The notes: generated by a model from the sequence alone, not told the origin. A DNA stretch of 64,000 nucleotides from Ruminococcus sp. (GCF_016283395.1 NZ_JAEEMU010000036.1:124001-188000); one strand, 5' to 3'; positions 49,758-58,738 are shown, counted from the stretch's first letter. Numbers and translations are program-made.

Positions 49758-50054
49758 TTATTCAACAACTGTTACGAGTGAACGAAGAACGCCGTCTGTG
49801 ATGTTAAGACGTCTTGAAAGCTCAGCAGGATAATCAGGCTGTGACTGGAATGTGTAGATCACGTAGTAACCCTCAGTCTCGTCCTCGATAGGATATGCAA
49901 GCTTACGCTTACCCCAATCCTCGTTGACTTCAACAGCTTCAGCGTGACGCTCGATTCTTTCCTTGAACTTTTCTACGAGAGCCTTCATTGGCTCTTCGCC
50001 GTTCTTGAGGCTGAAAACAACCATTACTTCATACTTAGCGGATACCTTTGCCAT
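49758..50054 (-). CDS. rpsF: 30S ribosomal protein S6
   Basis: 98 residues; KYEVMVVFSL, EDWGKRKLAYPIEDETEGYY and LNITDGVLRSLVTV are conserved S6 blocks. AAGGAGGTG precedes the start. First gene of the operon, transcribed from the consensus promoter at 50140-50168. Confidence 0.97.
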   Translation of the reverse strand: MAKVSAKYEVMVVFSLKNGEEPMKALVEKFKERIERHAEAVEVNEDWGKRKLAYPIEDETEGYYVIYTFQSQPDYPAELSRRLNITDGVLRSLVTVVE

Positions 50055-50078
50055 TTAGCACACCTCCTTCTGGGATCA

Positions 50079-50101
50079 TGCCCGACAACTTACTGCGGGC
50101 A
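50079..50101 (-). promoter_or_regulatory. Leader hairpin upstream of rpsF, possible S6:S18 autoregulatory site
   Basis: On the minus strand TGCCCG and CGGGCA pair around an 11 nt loop, between the promoter and the rpsF ribosome site. S6:S18 leader elements occur at this position in many bacteria; the match is by location and general shape only. Confidence 0.4.
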
Positions 50102-50139
50102 AGGATAATAATAGTATCTGTTGCACAAGATACTCAAAT

Positions 50140-50168
50140 ATTATACCATTTCATTGACAGCTTGTCAA
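50140..50168 (-). promoter_or_regulatory. Consensus sigma-A promoter of rpsF-ssb-rpsR
   Basis: On the minus strand TTGACA (50168-50163), 17 bp spacer and TATAAT (50145-50140): perfect consensus for a ribosomal protein operon. Confidence 0.88.
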
Positions 50169-50209
50169 GCATTTTTTTGAAGTTGTTTCAAGATATTTTT
50201 CAAAAAAAG

Positions 50210-50238
50210 TTGACATCTGACAAACCTCATAGTATAAT
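50210..50238 (+). promoter_or_regulatory. Consensus sigma-A promoter of the antiporter gene
   Basis: TTGACA (50210-50215), 17 bp spacer, TATAAT (50233-50238), 56 bp before the start at 50294. Confidence 0.88.
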
Positions 50239-50293
50239 AAGGATATATGGGAGCGGTGGTGCTCCCTTTATTTACGAAAGGATATGGATATGA

Positions 50294-51508
50294 ATGGAAA
50301 CTTATAATATCCTCAAAGACCTTGCTATCATATTTATATGTGCAAAGGGTGCGGGACTTCTTGCAAGAAGGCTGAAAGCACCTATGGTCGTTGGAGAGAT
50401 CATCGCAGGTCTGCTCATCGGACCATGCCTGTGGAGAGGACTTGTCCAGCCCTCTGATTTCATAAGTCAGATGGCGGAGATAGGTGTTATACTTATCATG
50501 TTCTCGGCTGGTCTTGAAACGAATTTGCAGGAGCTGAAAAAATCGGGCTTTGCGGCGTTTATGATAGCCTGTGTGGGAGTATTTGTGCCGCTTGTGGGCG
50601 GAAGTCTGCTGTATATGTGCATTTACGGCTTTTCGGAGTTTGGCTCGGACGAATTCTTCAAGGCTGTGTTTATTGGCTGTATCATGACGGCTACGTCAGT
50701 AGGCATAACGGTAGAGGTACTGAAAGAGCTTGGCAAGCTCAAGACCCGTGTGGGACAGACTATACTCAGTGCGGCTATCATTGATGATGTTATCGGTATG
50801 ATAGTGCTGACATTTGTGCTCGGTTTCAAAGACCCGAACAGCAATACTCTCGTTGTTACGGGAAAGATAGGTCTTTTCCTTGTGCTGTCGCTGGTCCTCG
50901 GCTACATAATCTATAAGCTTTTCAGGTTTTACGATGAGAGACATACTCATACAAGACGTATACCGATTATAGCTATAACTCTTTGCTTCATCATGGCTTA
51001 TATCGCTGAGAAGTATTTCGGTATCGCTGATATCACAGGCGCATATATCGCAGGAATCATCCTGTGCAATGTCCGTGATGCGGAGTATATCGACCGCCGC
51101 GTAAATATCAACGGATATATGTTTTTTGCTCCTGTGTTCTTCGTTGGTATCGGACTTAAAACCGATTTCAGCAACGTTGATTCGAGCATGATAGTGTTCT
51201 CAGTCGGATTTGTTATCGTTGCAATGCTCACTAAGGTCATCGGCTGCGGATTTGTATCTAAGTGCTTTAAGTACAGCTGGAAGGACTGCCTTAAAATCGG
51301 CGCAGGAATGATGACACGCGGTGAGGTGGCTCTTATCATTACCAATAAGGGTCTGGGACTCGGAATTATCGACTCGTCATACTTTACGGCGGTAATACTT
51401 CTTATTATCGTATCAAGTATAGTAACACCAGTGGTGTTGAAACTGCTTTTCAGCAAGTCGGAAAATGAAGAAGAAAAAGTTCTTGAAACAGTGGAGAATA
51501 AATCATAA
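50294..51508 (+). CDS. CPA2-family cation:proton antiporter
   Basis: 404 residues with about 12 membrane segments. [28 protein letters not shown] and the paired acidic motif [16 protein letters not shown] are typical of KefB/NapA-like antiporters; [10 protein letters not shown] follows the family pattern. It exchanges Na+ or K+ for H+ across the cell membrane. There is no C-terminal TrkA domain, so regulation by NAD is unlikely. ispF starts 34 nt after its stop and may be co-transcribed. Confidence 0.88.
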   Translation: METYNILKDLAIIFICAKGAGLLARRLKAPMVVGEIIAGLLIGPCLWRGLVQPSDFISQMAEIGVILIMFSAGLETNLQELKKSGFAAFMIACVGVFVPLVGGSLLYMCIYGFSEFGSDEFFKAVFIGCIMTATSVGITVEVLKELGKLKTRVGQTILSAAIIDDVIGMIVLTFVLGFKDPNSNTLVVTGKIGLFLVLSLVLGYIIYKLFRFYDERHTHTRRIPIIAITLCFIMAYIAEKYFGIADITGAYIAGIILCNVRDAEYIDRRVNINGYMFFAPVFFVGIGLKTDFSNVDSSMIVFSVGFVIVAMLTKVIGCGFVSKCFKYSWKDCLKIGAGMMTRGEVALIITNKGLGLGIIDSSYFTAVILLIIVSSIVTPVVLKLLFSKSENEEEKVLETVENKS

Positions 51509-51542
51509 TTTAGCTGCGTCACGCTGCGAAAGGAGAATCAAT

Positions 51543-52019
51543 ATGTTCAGAATAGGTCACGGTTACGATGTACACAAGCTGGTTGAGGGCAGAAAGCTCA
51601 TTCTCGGAGGTGTGGAGATACCTCATACTACAGGACTTCTCGGACACTCGGACGCAGATGTTCTCGTTCATGCGATAATGGACGCAATGCTGGGAGCTCT
51701 CGCAATGGGCGATATAGGTCATCTTTTCCCCGATAACGATGACAGCTTCAAGGACGCGGACAGCATGAAGCTCATGGAAGAGGTATGCCGCAGAGTCCGC
51801 GAAGCAGGGTGGGAGATAGGCAATATAGATGCTACTGTTATTGCTCAGGCACCTAAGCTTGCTCCACATATAATGACAATGCGCGAGAATATCGCAAGAG
51901 TGTGCGGCTGTGATGTTTCGCAGATAAGCGTTAAGGCTACCACTGAGGAGCACCTTGGCTTTACAGGCGAAAAGCTGGGTATGTCTGCTCATGCAGTTGC
52001 CCTTATGTATAATAAGTAA
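51543..52019 (+). CDS. ispF: 2-C-methyl-D-erythritol 2,4-cyclodiphosphate synthase
   Basis: 158 residues from ATG 51543 (AAAGGAG site). The zinc site is in [12 protein letters not shown] and [31 protein letters not shown] closes the family pattern. It performs the fifth step of the MEP isoprenoid pathway. Normal length. Confidence 0.97.
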   Translation: MFRIGHGYDVHKLVEGRKLILGGVEIPHTTGLLGHSDADVLVHAIMDAMLGALAMGDIGHLFPDNDDSFKDADSMKLMEEVCRRVREAGWEIGNIDATVIAQAPKLAPHIMTMRENIARVCGCDVSQISVKATTEEHLGFTGEKLGMSAHAVALMYNK

Positions 52020-52037
52020 TAAGTACACATATGCAGC

Positions 52038-52067
52038 AAAAATGGCGGATATTGTCCGCCATTTTTT
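52038..52067 (+). terminator. Intrinsic terminator after ispF
   Basis: AAAATGGCGGA and TCCGCCATTTTTT form the stem and T run. Confidence 0.87.
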
Positions 52068-52118
52068 GTGTATTGAATTATCTATGCACTGATCACTAAC
52101 TACTAACCACTAAACTCA

Positions 52119-52520
52119 TCAGAGCGGTACTTTCGGGAGCTTTATAGATTCTTTTTCCTTTGTGGTGGCCATTTCCTCGGTCGGTGGCTGAGTAGCTGCT
52201 TCCGTTGCTGCTGTTGTGGGGGCAGTTTCCTTTGGTACGTTAAGCTCCGTAACTGTCTGCGCTGCGGCTGTCTGAGGACTGTCTGTGCTTTTGGCAGTTG
52301 TGGCAGAAGCGGCAGTTGTGGTCGTAACAGTTGTCGTTGATGCTTTGCTCGTTGTTTTTTCAGCAGTCGTGGTCTGCTCGGTAGCCGTTGCAGTAGTCGT
52401 TTCGGCAGACGTTACAGTTGTAGTCGCGGACGATGATGCGCCTTTGTCCGATGAATCGTCGTTTTTACAGCCTGTCAGCACAAGAGCGGACAGCAGCAAA
52501 ACGGGTAATATCCTTTTCAT
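52119..52520 (-). CDS. Thr/Ala-rich lipoprotein
   Basis: 133 residues: lipobox LVLTGCK, then almost entirely Thr, Ala, Ser and Glu, with a short basic C-terminus KESIKLPKVPL. No folded domain is visible; it resembles a stalk or linker. It is the third gene of a minus-strand operon after a secreted protein and a 30-aa peptide. Confidence 0.7.
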   Translation of the reverse strand: MKRILPVLLLSALVLTGCKNDDSSDKGASSSATTTVTSAETTTATATEQTTTAEKTTSKASTTTVTTTTAASATTAKSTDSPQTAAAQTVTELNVPKETAPTTAATEAATQPPTEEMATTKEKESIKLPKVPL

Positions 52521-52569
52521 ATCTTCTCCTTAAAACAACAGGCAGCCGCGTGGACTGCCTGTTTATTAT

Positions 52570-52662
52570 TTATATTCCGTCTGTTTCAGGAATACTTGTT
52601 GTGATTACGTCTTCTGACTCGAATTCGATTATTTCAAGCTCTGGGCTGATATACTTTTCCAT
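52570..52662 (-). CDS. 30-aa acidic peptide gene with strong ribosome site
   Basis: ATG 52662 lies 8 nt after AAAGGAGG. The product begins MEKYISPELEIIEFESED and continues VITTSIPETDG. Very short proteins of the pattern KY-PEhxhxxF-xEDVITTS are seen in gut Firmicutes, but I know of no established function. It lies 43 bp after the secreted-protein stop and 49 bp before the lipoprotein start on the same strand, so the three are probably one transcript. A secreted peptide or a RiPP-like precursor is possible; no modification enzyme is nearby. Confidence 0.62.
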   Translation of the reverse strand: MEKYISPELEIIEFESEDVITTSIPETDGI

Positions 52663-52705
52663 TGTGGCTTACCTCCTTTGGTCAAATCTCAAAGATCATT
52701 ATGCA

Positions 52706-53629
52706 TTATAAAACTGATACATACTTATAATATTCATATGCAGCCTTACCCATGTTTTGAGTCTTGACATCTGTAGAATTTATTGCGCGGAAACAGTATG
52801 AAAGTGCAGAAGCCTTGTATTCATTTCCGTTGTAAGTTATTGTCTGTACTTCGTCAAAATACTTTGGGTAAAGGAATGTGCTTTCAAAGCAAGCCTTGTC
52901 ATTCTTACCATTTTGTGAATATATTGAAGTTTCGCCATCACTGTCTTTGAGATTAGCTGCCTCAGGTACAGTAAGACCATCAATGTAAACTCTGAACTTA
53001 GTAATTGAATTAAGTAAGAGAGATATCTTTGCAGATGTATCTGTTCCGAAATCAGGAGCATATGCACTGAGATCATAGCTATCTTCCATGAATGTGATAG
53101 CTGTATCATTATTGTTGAAGTAGTTGTCAGATGCGATACCGAGGTTTTTAAGTGACTTTGCTGCTTTCTTTTCTTCATCTGTATAATCAGTTGAAGAACC
53201 TGCTTCTACAGCATCACAGTATTTATTTACAGTATATGTGAAGCTTGCACCCTTATCAGCGATATTTACAACAGTATCGCCCTTCTTGAACTGGATAGTA
53301 ACATCCTTACCAAGCTGTGTTGGGTACAGATCATATGAATATGTATAGGTGGTTCCGTCATCAGTAACAATAGGATCAATATCACCGTTAGGACCTGAGA
53401 TAACAACACCATCAACACCTGCTGCATCTACTGAGCTTTTTGATGCAATGAAGTCAAGAGTGATAGAACTTGTAAGCTCTACCTGTGCAGCTGTCAGTGT
53501 TACCTCGTTTTCAGCGGCACTTGCTGTGAGGACAGTTGGGAAAACTTCAGTACCGAAAGCTGCCGGTACACCGCCGACAACAGCCAGAGCACAAGCTGCT
53601 GCCATTGCTTTTTTCATAAACTTGTTCAT
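52706..53629 (-). CDS. Secreted protein of unknown function
   Basis: 307 residues. Signal peptide (KKAMAAACALAVVGGVPAAF, cleavage near ASAAE), then a beta-rich domain (about 40-130; VTLTAAQVELTSSITLDF) and a mixed domain to the C-terminus ending YEYYKYVSVL. No dockerin and no catalytic motif. It is driven by a perfect sigma-A promoter with a leader of about 160 nt and an AGGAGG site, so it should be made abundantly. Confidence 0.78.
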   Translation of the reverse strand: MNKFMKKAMAAACALAVVGGVPAAFGTEVFPTVLTASAAENEVTLTAAQVELTSSITLDFIASKSSVDAAGVDGVVISGPNGDIDPIVTDDGTTYTYSYDLYPTQLGKDVTIQFKKGDTVVNIADKGASFTYTVNKYCDAVEAGSSTDYTDEEKKAAKSLKNLGIASDNYFNNNDTAITFMEDSYDLSAYAPDFGTDTSAKISLLLNSITKFRVYIDGLTVPEAANLKDSDGETSIYSQNGKNDKACFESTFLYPKYFDEVQTITYNGNEYKASALSYCFRAINSTDVKTQNMGKAAYEYYKYVSVL

Positions 53630-53797
53630 AAAAAACCTCCTTATAAATAAAACAACCGCATTGGGAAAAAATATCCCGAAAGCGTTTTTTAACTGAATTA
53701 AGTAGTGTGTATATAGGAGCAGCAGATTTTTACTATGGTAAAAAAAATAACATAAATAACCGTTCCCATTACGTGATCTCTTTTTATTTATACGTGA
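53630..53797 (-). other. Long 5' leader of the secreted-protein operon
   Basis: About 160 nt between the transcription start expected near 53790 and the start codon at 53629. It contains a small hairpin (GGGA/TCCC near 53670) and A/T-rich stretches; no known riboswitch is recognised. It may serve mRNA stability. Confidence 0.45.
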
Positions 53798-53826
53798 ATT
53801 ATAACATAATGGAGAGTATTTGTCAA
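53798..53826 (-). promoter_or_regulatory. Consensus sigma-A promoter of secreted protein / peptide / lipoprotein operon
   Basis: On the minus strand TTGACA (53826-53821), 17 bp spacer, TATAAT (53803-53798): perfect consensus. Confidence 0.88.
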
Positions 53827-53900
53827 TAGATTTCAGAAAGTATATAAAAAAATTATGTCTACAACCAGTACAAATAATTGTGGTGAGAGTTATTCACTAA

Positions 53901-53946
53901 AAAAGCCATAGTATACCGATAAGTTCAGTAATACTATGGCTTTTTG
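53901..53946 (-). terminator. Intrinsic terminator after the lysozyme-like dockerin gene
   Basis: AAAAGCCATAGTAT (53901-53914) and ATACTATGGCTTTT (53931-53944) form a 14 bp stem with a 16 nt loop; T-rich in both directions. Confidence 0.85.
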
Positions 53947-53947
53947 T

Positions 53948-55237
53948 TTATTTCGGATCGAGATTGTCTATCTTGTGGAGGAGATACTCCTGTATGCGCA
54001 GGGCATCGTTTGAAGTAACGCCCTTGCTTGAAAGATCGACGTCAGCATTCACCTTTCCATGCATAGTGATGTGATGCTCGTCAGTGCCGTTGATGTCGTA
54101 CTTGTTGGGATTTGCAAGTGACTGCATTATCAGTACGATATCCGACATATCAATGGTGTTATCGCAGTTTGCGTCGCCGTAAAGTGTATCACCCATTGCA
54201 AAGCTTGTAGTTGCGGTAGTTGTTGTAGTCTCCTCAGATGTGGTCGTAGCTGATGTAGTAGTTGTGGTCGTAGTAGTGGTGGTTGTTGTAGTTGATGTGG
54301 TAGTTTCCTGCTTTTCTTCTATTGGAGCCATGCTTGGTACACCGTCGCCCCACCAGTCCCAGCGGTTTGAAGTACGGTATTTATTGATCTTTTCGCCGTT
54401 TGCAGATGTCCATGTGAACACGTTGTCGTAGAGGTGTCCCTCGTAGTAGTAGAACTGCGCCATTGCACATATCTCGTCTGCATATGTAGCGTATGCACCA
54501 TCGTCCTCAGCCTTGGTACACCAGCCTGTGTTGAAGCCTTTAAGGCTGTTTCTTATTACCTGATAGTCGTTCATTCCCTGCTCGTTTATGCATATCTCGG
54601 CAAAGTGGAGTATCTTTCTGATACCCATATGATTGGATATTATGCAGTCATAGAAGTTGGACTCTGTAAACGAATACTGGTACATTTCGGGTACGTTGTC
54701 CTCGGGCATGAACTTAGGATCGCAGTCCTTGAATGCTGTAACGGCAGTCTGTAACGTACCGTATGCGTGAGCGGAGTTTACTCCCCAGCCGTCCTCATAG
54801 GCTGTTTCATGGTCTGAACCTATCTTGCCCTCGCCGAGTGTGGACTCTCTTGAACCGAGTCCTAAAAACAGGGCATACATCTTTTCACGGTCAGTCTGAC
54901 CGAGACGAGTGGAGATAAGGTCCCAGTGCTCGTCTATCTCCTTGTAGAGTGCGTACTTTACTTGCTGTACGGTCATCTTGTGATTGATAGCGCGTATCTC
55001 CGCTGTAGAAGCATCGGCAGGAGTGTTTCTTTCGCCGAAGTTAAGCGGATTTCCCACGCCCTCTTTCTGGATATCACGTGAAGTGTCATGGAGAGGTTCG
55101 CAGGTATCTCCTGCAAAGCACCATTCGTCTGCGGAAGCGTGGAGCACAGGAGCAGTTTTATCTGCTATTGTGGGCACGCAGGCGGCTGTACATATGGCAA
55201 ATGCGGTCAGTAAGCCGCAAATTCTTTTGAATTTCAT
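53948..55237 (-). CDS. Secreted lysozyme-like domain protein with dockerin
   Basis: 429 residues from ATG 55237 (GAGGTGA site). After the signal peptide, residues about 60-300 are helical with ALFLGLGSRESTLGEG and AYGTLQTAVTAFKDC, a layout like lysozyme-fold transglycosylases or chitosanases in which the Glu of RESTLG would be catalytic. The exact family is not clear. A Thr-rich linker leads to a C-terminal dockerin (DANCDNTIDMSDIVLIMQ, VTSNDALRIQEYLL). It starts 10 nt after the stop of the MIF-like gene. Confidence 0.78.
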   Translation of the reverse strand: MKFKRICGLLTAFAICTAACVPTIADKTAPVLHASADEWCFAGDTCEPLHDTSRDIQKEGVGNPLNFGERNTPADASTAEIRAINHKMTVQQVKYALYKEIDEHWDLISTRLGQTDREKMYALFLGLGSRESTLGEGKIGSDHETAYEDGWGVNSAHAYGTLQTAVTAFKDCDPKFMPEDNVPEMYQYSFTESNFYDCIISNHMGIRKILHFAEICINEQGMNDYQVIRNSLKGFNTGWCTKAEDDGAYATYADEICAMAQFYYYEGHLYDNVFTWTSANGEKINKYRTSNRWDWWGDGVPSMAPIEEKQETTTSTTTTTTTTTTTTTSATTTSEETTTTTATTSFAMGDTLYGDANCDNTIDMSDIVLIMQSLANPNKYDINGTDEHHITMHGKVNADVDLSSKGVTSNDALRIQEYLLHKIDNLDPK

Positions 55238-55247
55238 TCGTATCACC

Positions 55248-55589
55248 TCAGAAATTTGAACCGTTCCAGCCCCATTCATTGGTACTTGTGTACTTTACAT
55301 ACACACGGTCGGACGGTATGCCGATATTGTCTGTGAGAATGCCTGTGATATGGCTTGTGAGAGTTACAAGAGCATTTGAAGAAGCACTGCCGAAGATAGA
55401 TACCTCTACCATAGCGGCAGGAGCGTCCTCGCCCTTGAACCAGAGGTCGTACTCAGGCTCGATGCCTACCATGAGCCAGCCCTCTGACTTGCCGGGAATA
55501 GCTGTGATAGCGCGTCCCATAGCGGATTTGATGGATGTTTTCTGTTCGTCGGAAACAGATACGTTTGTTTTGACATTGATGAATGGCAT
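55248..55589 (-). CDS. MIF/4-oxalocrotonate tautomerase superfamily protein
   Basis: 113 residues. The N-terminal MPFINVKTN exposes Pro-1 after Met removal, the catalytic base of the superfamily; Lys-33-equivalent GKSEGWLMVGIEP and the C-terminal RVYVKYTST fit MIF. It may have phenylpyruvate tautomerase activity. MIF-like proteins are rare in bacteria but recur in gut anaerobes. GAGGAG site. Co-directional with the lysozyme-like dockerin gene. Confidence 0.87.
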   Translation of the reverse strand: MPFINVKTNVSVSDEQKTSIKSAMGRAITAIPGKSEGWLMVGIEPEYDLWFKGEDAPAAMVEVSIFGSASSNALVTLTSHITGILTDNIGIPSDRVYVKYTSTNEWGWNGSNF

Positions 55590-55611
55590 GATAATTCCTC
55601 CTCATTGATAT

Positions 55612-55647
55612 TTTAGCCGTTAGCCATTAGCCGTTAGCTGTTAGCCC
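55612..55647. repeat. TTAGCCR heptamer array
   Basis: TTAGCCG-TTAGCCA-TTAGCCG-TTAGCTG-TTAGCCC: five 7-nt units upstream of the MIF-like gene. Same unit as in repeats A-C but without the core or second arm. Confidence 0.75.
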
Positions 55648-55694
55648 GTTGTAGGGGCGGCGTTCCGCCGCCTGATAATAATGTGGCAAAGCCG

Positions 55695-56975
55695 TTAGAT
55701 CTTGATGAGTCCGTCAGAGAGCATTTCCTGTGCTGCAAGCATTACGCCAAGCTTGCCGCTTGTGTAGGTTATGCCGCCCTGCATCCAGACTGCATATGGT
55801 TCACGAAGCGGTGCATCGGCTGAAAGCTCTATTGATGCGCCGTTTGTAAAAGCTCCTGCTGCCATGATGACCTGGCTTGAATAGCCGGGCATATCCCACG
55901 GCTCGGGAGTTACGAAAGAGTCCACGGGAGCACCTTTCTGTATTCCGCGGCAGAATGCGCAGAGATGTTTCTCGTCACCAAGTTTTACGGCAGTTATGAT
56001 GTCGCCGCGTGGCTCGTCCTTGCGCGGTGAACACTCAAATCCCAGAAGTGTGAAAAGCTCGCTTGCGAAGGTACAGGTCTTGATAGCATTAGCTACAACA
56101 TCTGGAGCAAAGAAAAGTCCAAGAAGCATTTCGCGGTTCATACCGAGGGTGCAGCCTACTTCCTTGCCCATGCCTACGCAGGTAAGTCTGTATGAGCAAA
56201 GCTCCACAAGGTCGGCTCTTCCTGCGATATATCCGCCTGTACGTGCGATACCGCCGCCTGCGTTCTTGATAAGTGAGCCGATGATGATATCAGCACCTAC
56301 GGAAACTGGCTCGCGGTCCTCAACGAATTCACCGTAGCAGTTGTCCACCATTACGATGATGTCGGGATTGCCTTTTTTTGCGGCAGCTGCCATTTTTTCG
56401 ATATCCGCAATTGTGAAAGCTCCGCGGAGAGAATAGCCGCGAGAACGCTGTATGTAAGCGACTTTAGCTCCCTTTACAGCTTCGGTTATCTCGTCAAGTT
56501 TGGGAGTACCGTCATCGTTAAGGTCTACCTGACCGTATTCAACGCCGTAGTCCATGAGTGAGCCTTTGCCTTTTCTGCCGCTGATACCGATAACTTCTTC
56601 GAGGGTATCATAGGGCTTGCCTGTGACAGATACTATTTTATCGCCTGTTCTGAGTACACCGAAGAGTGCAACGGAAAGAGCGTGAGTTCCCGAAACAAAG
56701 TTGAAGCGCACGAGAGCGTCCTCTGCACCGAGTGCCTGAGCAAATACCTTGTCGATCACATCGCGTCCCATATCGCCGTAGCCGTAGCCTGTTGAGCCGT
56801 AGAAGCATGGCTCGCTGACCTTGTTGTCGGAGAATGCTTTGAGTACCTTTGCTCCGCAGTATTCAGCATTTGCGTCAATTCTTGCAAATGCCTCTGCGCA
56901 GTTCTTTTCAGCCTGAGCAGCAAGCTCTGTGAGCCTGCCGTCGAAGCCGTATATCTCGTTTATCTTTGTGTTCAT
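55695..56975 (-). CDS. Methionine gamma-lyase family PLP enzyme (aluminium-resistance type)
   Basis: 426 residues. FYGSTGYGYGDMGRD at the N-terminus, FVSGTHALSVALFG, MVDNCYGEFVE with the PLP-pairing Asp, and GSLIKNAGGG with the PLP Lys match the family once named aluminium resistance protein. It is often found next to tRNA-modification genes such as miaA or hfq/hflX in Firmicutes; here hflX is immediately upstream. Substrate not proven. Confidence 0.9.
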   Translation of the reverse strand: MNTKINEIYGFDGRLTELAAQAEKNCAEAFARIDANAEYCGAKVLKAFSDNKVSEPCFYGSTGYGYGDMGRDVIDKVFAQALGAEDALVRFNFVSGTHALSVALFGVLRTGDKIVSVTGKPYDTLEEVIGISGRKGKGSLMDYGVEYGQVDLNDDGTPKLDEITEAVKGAKVAYIQRSRGYSLRGAFTIADIEKMAAAAKKGNPDIIVMVDNCYGEFVEDREPVSVGADIIIGSLIKNAGGGIARTGGYIAGRADLVELCSYRLTCVGMGKEVGCTLGMNREMLLGLFFAPDVVANAIKTCTFASELFTLLGFECSPRKDEPRGDIITAVKLGDEKHLCAFCRGIQKGAPVDSFVTPEPWDMPGYSSQVIMAAGAFTNGASIELSADAPLREPYAVWMQGGITYTSGKLGVMLAAQEMLSDGLIKI

Positions 56976-56993
56976 TATTTATCCTTTCGTTTT

Positions 56994-57113
56994 AATCAAA
57001 ATTTAGCAAAGCTAAATTTTGATTTAGTTGAGAGTTTAGAGTTTAGAGTTGACAGTTATGGTGTCGCCGCAGCGAACATATTAACTCTCAACTCTCAATT
57101 CTCAACTCATAAC
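56994..57113. repeat. Hairpin repeat plus heptamer palindrome
   Basis: AATCAAAATTTAGC-AAA-GCTAAATTTTGATT (56994-57025), duplicated at 63859-63891, followed by heptamers GAGTTTA-GAGTTTA-GAGTTGA and, after a short core GTGTCGCCGCAGCGAAC, the complementary arm AACTCTC-AACTCTC-AATTCTC-AACTC. Foldable as a large cruciform. No gene. Confidence 0.8.
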
Positions 57114-57166
57114 TTAATTATAGCGTTTTTAAGTGCTTGTGTCAACGTGTTTTCGCGGAAAAGTCC

Positions 57167-58414
57167 TCAGACTTTATAGTTCTCCGCTTCCTTGATGAGC
57201 TTTACATCAATGAGTGCGTCGATGAGAGTGCCGTTTTCAGCGTATTCCTCGGAGAATATCTTGCCGTCTTGTCTTATTTTGCCGATAAAGCCGCCTTTAT
57301 CATATGGAACGAGCAGCTTCATGCGCTTTGCAGTCTCGGGCAGATTTTTCATTATACATTCAAGGAGCTTATCAAAGCCTGTCTGCTCCTTTGCACTTAT
57401 CATAACTGTATTGTCGTCCTCGAATACCGTATCTGTGAACGGTGCGGCATCAGCCTTGTTCATAACGTATATCTGCGGTATGCCTTCGCAGCCAAGCTCG
57501 TTGAGCAGACTTGCTGTGACCTCTGCCTGCTCTTTTATCTCGGGTGAGGATAAGTCCTGCACATTCAGGATTATATCCGCAGCAGCTGCTTCTTCAAGTG
57601 TGGACTTGAATGCTTCTACAAGATTATGGGGGAGCCGTCTGATAAGTCCGACTGTATCTATGAGCATGACGCTCCTGCCGTCGGGAAGCTCTATTGAGCG
57701 CGAGGTGATATCAAGTGTGGCAAAAAGCTTGTTTTCGGCAAGAACTCCTGCATCCGTCAGTGCGTTCAGAAGTGTGGACTTGCCTACGTTGGTATATCCG
57801 ACAATAGCTGCACACAGTACGCCGTCCTTTTTTCGGCGTGAACGCGAGAAGTTACGGTGCTTTTTGAGTTCCTCAAGCTCGGCTTCAAGGTAGCTTATGC
57901 GCTTGCGGATATGACGTTTGTCTGTTTCGAGCTTTGTTTCACCGGGACCTCTTGTACCGATACCGCCGCCCAGTCTTGAAAGGGCAGTACCCATGCCTGT
58001 AAGGCGGGGGAGGCGGTATTTCTGCTGTGCAAGCTCGACCTGCAGTTTACCTTCTTTTGTTCTTGCACGCTGGGCGAAGATATCGAGGATAAGAGTGGTT
58101 CGGTCAATAACGCGCACATCCAGTATCTGCTCGATATTTCTCACCTGTACGCCTGTGAGCTCATGGTCGAATATGACTAGCTCGGCTTCGAGGGTTTCGA
58201 GCTGTTCTTTAAGCTCCTCCAGTCTGCCTGCGCCCATGCAGGTGGCAGAGTCATAGGCAGGACGCTTCTGTATTATAGTTCCCACTACATCGGCATTAGC
58301 CGTAGCAGCCAGTTCTGCCAGCTCATTTATGGAGACTTCCGCGTCGAATTCACCTGTATCAACACAGGCAAGGACGGTTTTTACGGGGAGGTCTTCAGTC
58401 TTGTTTTCGTACAT
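57167..58414 (-). CDS. hflX: Ribosome-associated GTPase HflX
   Basis: 415 residues. The N-terminal HflX domain has the family block GGIGTRGPGETKLETDKR; the GTPase has G1 GYTNVGKSTLLNAL, G3 DTVGLIRRLP and G4 NKAD. HflX splits stalled or hibernating ribosomes under stress. Its start is 3 nt from the GIY-YIG stop, so they form an operon. Confidence 0.95.
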   Translation of the reverse strand: MYENKTEDLPVKTVLACVDTGEFDAEVSINELAELAATANADVVGTIIQKRPAYDSATCMGAGRLEELKEQLETLEAELVIFDHELTGVQVRNIEQILDVRVIDRTTLILDIFAQRARTKEGKLQVELAQQKYRLPRLTGMGTALSRLGGGIGTRGPGETKLETDKRHIRKRISYLEAELEELKKHRNFSRSRRKKDGVLCAAIVGYTNVGKSTLLNALTDAGVLAENKLFATLDITSRSIELPDGRSVMLIDTVGLIRRLPHNLVEAFKSTLEEAAAADIILNVQDLSSPEIKEQAEVTASLLNELGCEGIPQIYVMNKADAAPFTDTVFEDDNTVMISAKEQTGFDKLLECIMKNLPETAKRMKLLVPYDKGGFIGKIRQDGKIFSEEYAENGTLIDALIDVKLIKEAENYKV

Positions 58415-58417
58415 ATA

Positions 58418-58735
58418 TTACTCCTTGTCAAAGGTCTCACGGGTATATTTTTCGGAAAGCTCCGTACCAAAAAGCTCTCCAAAGCAGCTGTTGTCAGCAA
58501 TAATCTTCAGCTTTTGCGCTTTGGAGAGCTGCTTTATTCGGTATTCGAGCTTTGATGCGAGACTGCGGTTTTCACAGCTCCAGAGAGCTTCGAGAGAGAC
58601 TGCCTTGTGTGAGCGGGTGTATTTCGCACATTTTTCCGTTCTGCCGAAATGCTCGCTCATGCGGCGTTCCACATCGGTGGTAATGCCTGTGTACAGCAGG
58701 TCTCCCTCACATTTTATGATATAGATATAGTACAT
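58418..58735 (-). CDS. GIY-YIG domain protein
   Basis: 105 residues. YYIYIIKCEGDLLYTGIT carries the GIY-YIG pair (YIYII/YTGIT), followed by RRMSEH and EYRIKQLSK with a family Arg and Glu. Single-domain UPF0213-type members may be nucleases; role unknown. It starts 3 nt from the stop of the membrane protein gene. Confidence 0.9.
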   Translation of the reverse strand: MYYIYIIKCEGDLLYTGITTDVERRMSEHFGRTEKCAKYTRSHKAVSLEALWSCENRSLASKLEYRIKQLSKAQKLKIIADNSCFGELFGTELSEKYTRETFDKE

Positions 58736-58738
58736 TGC

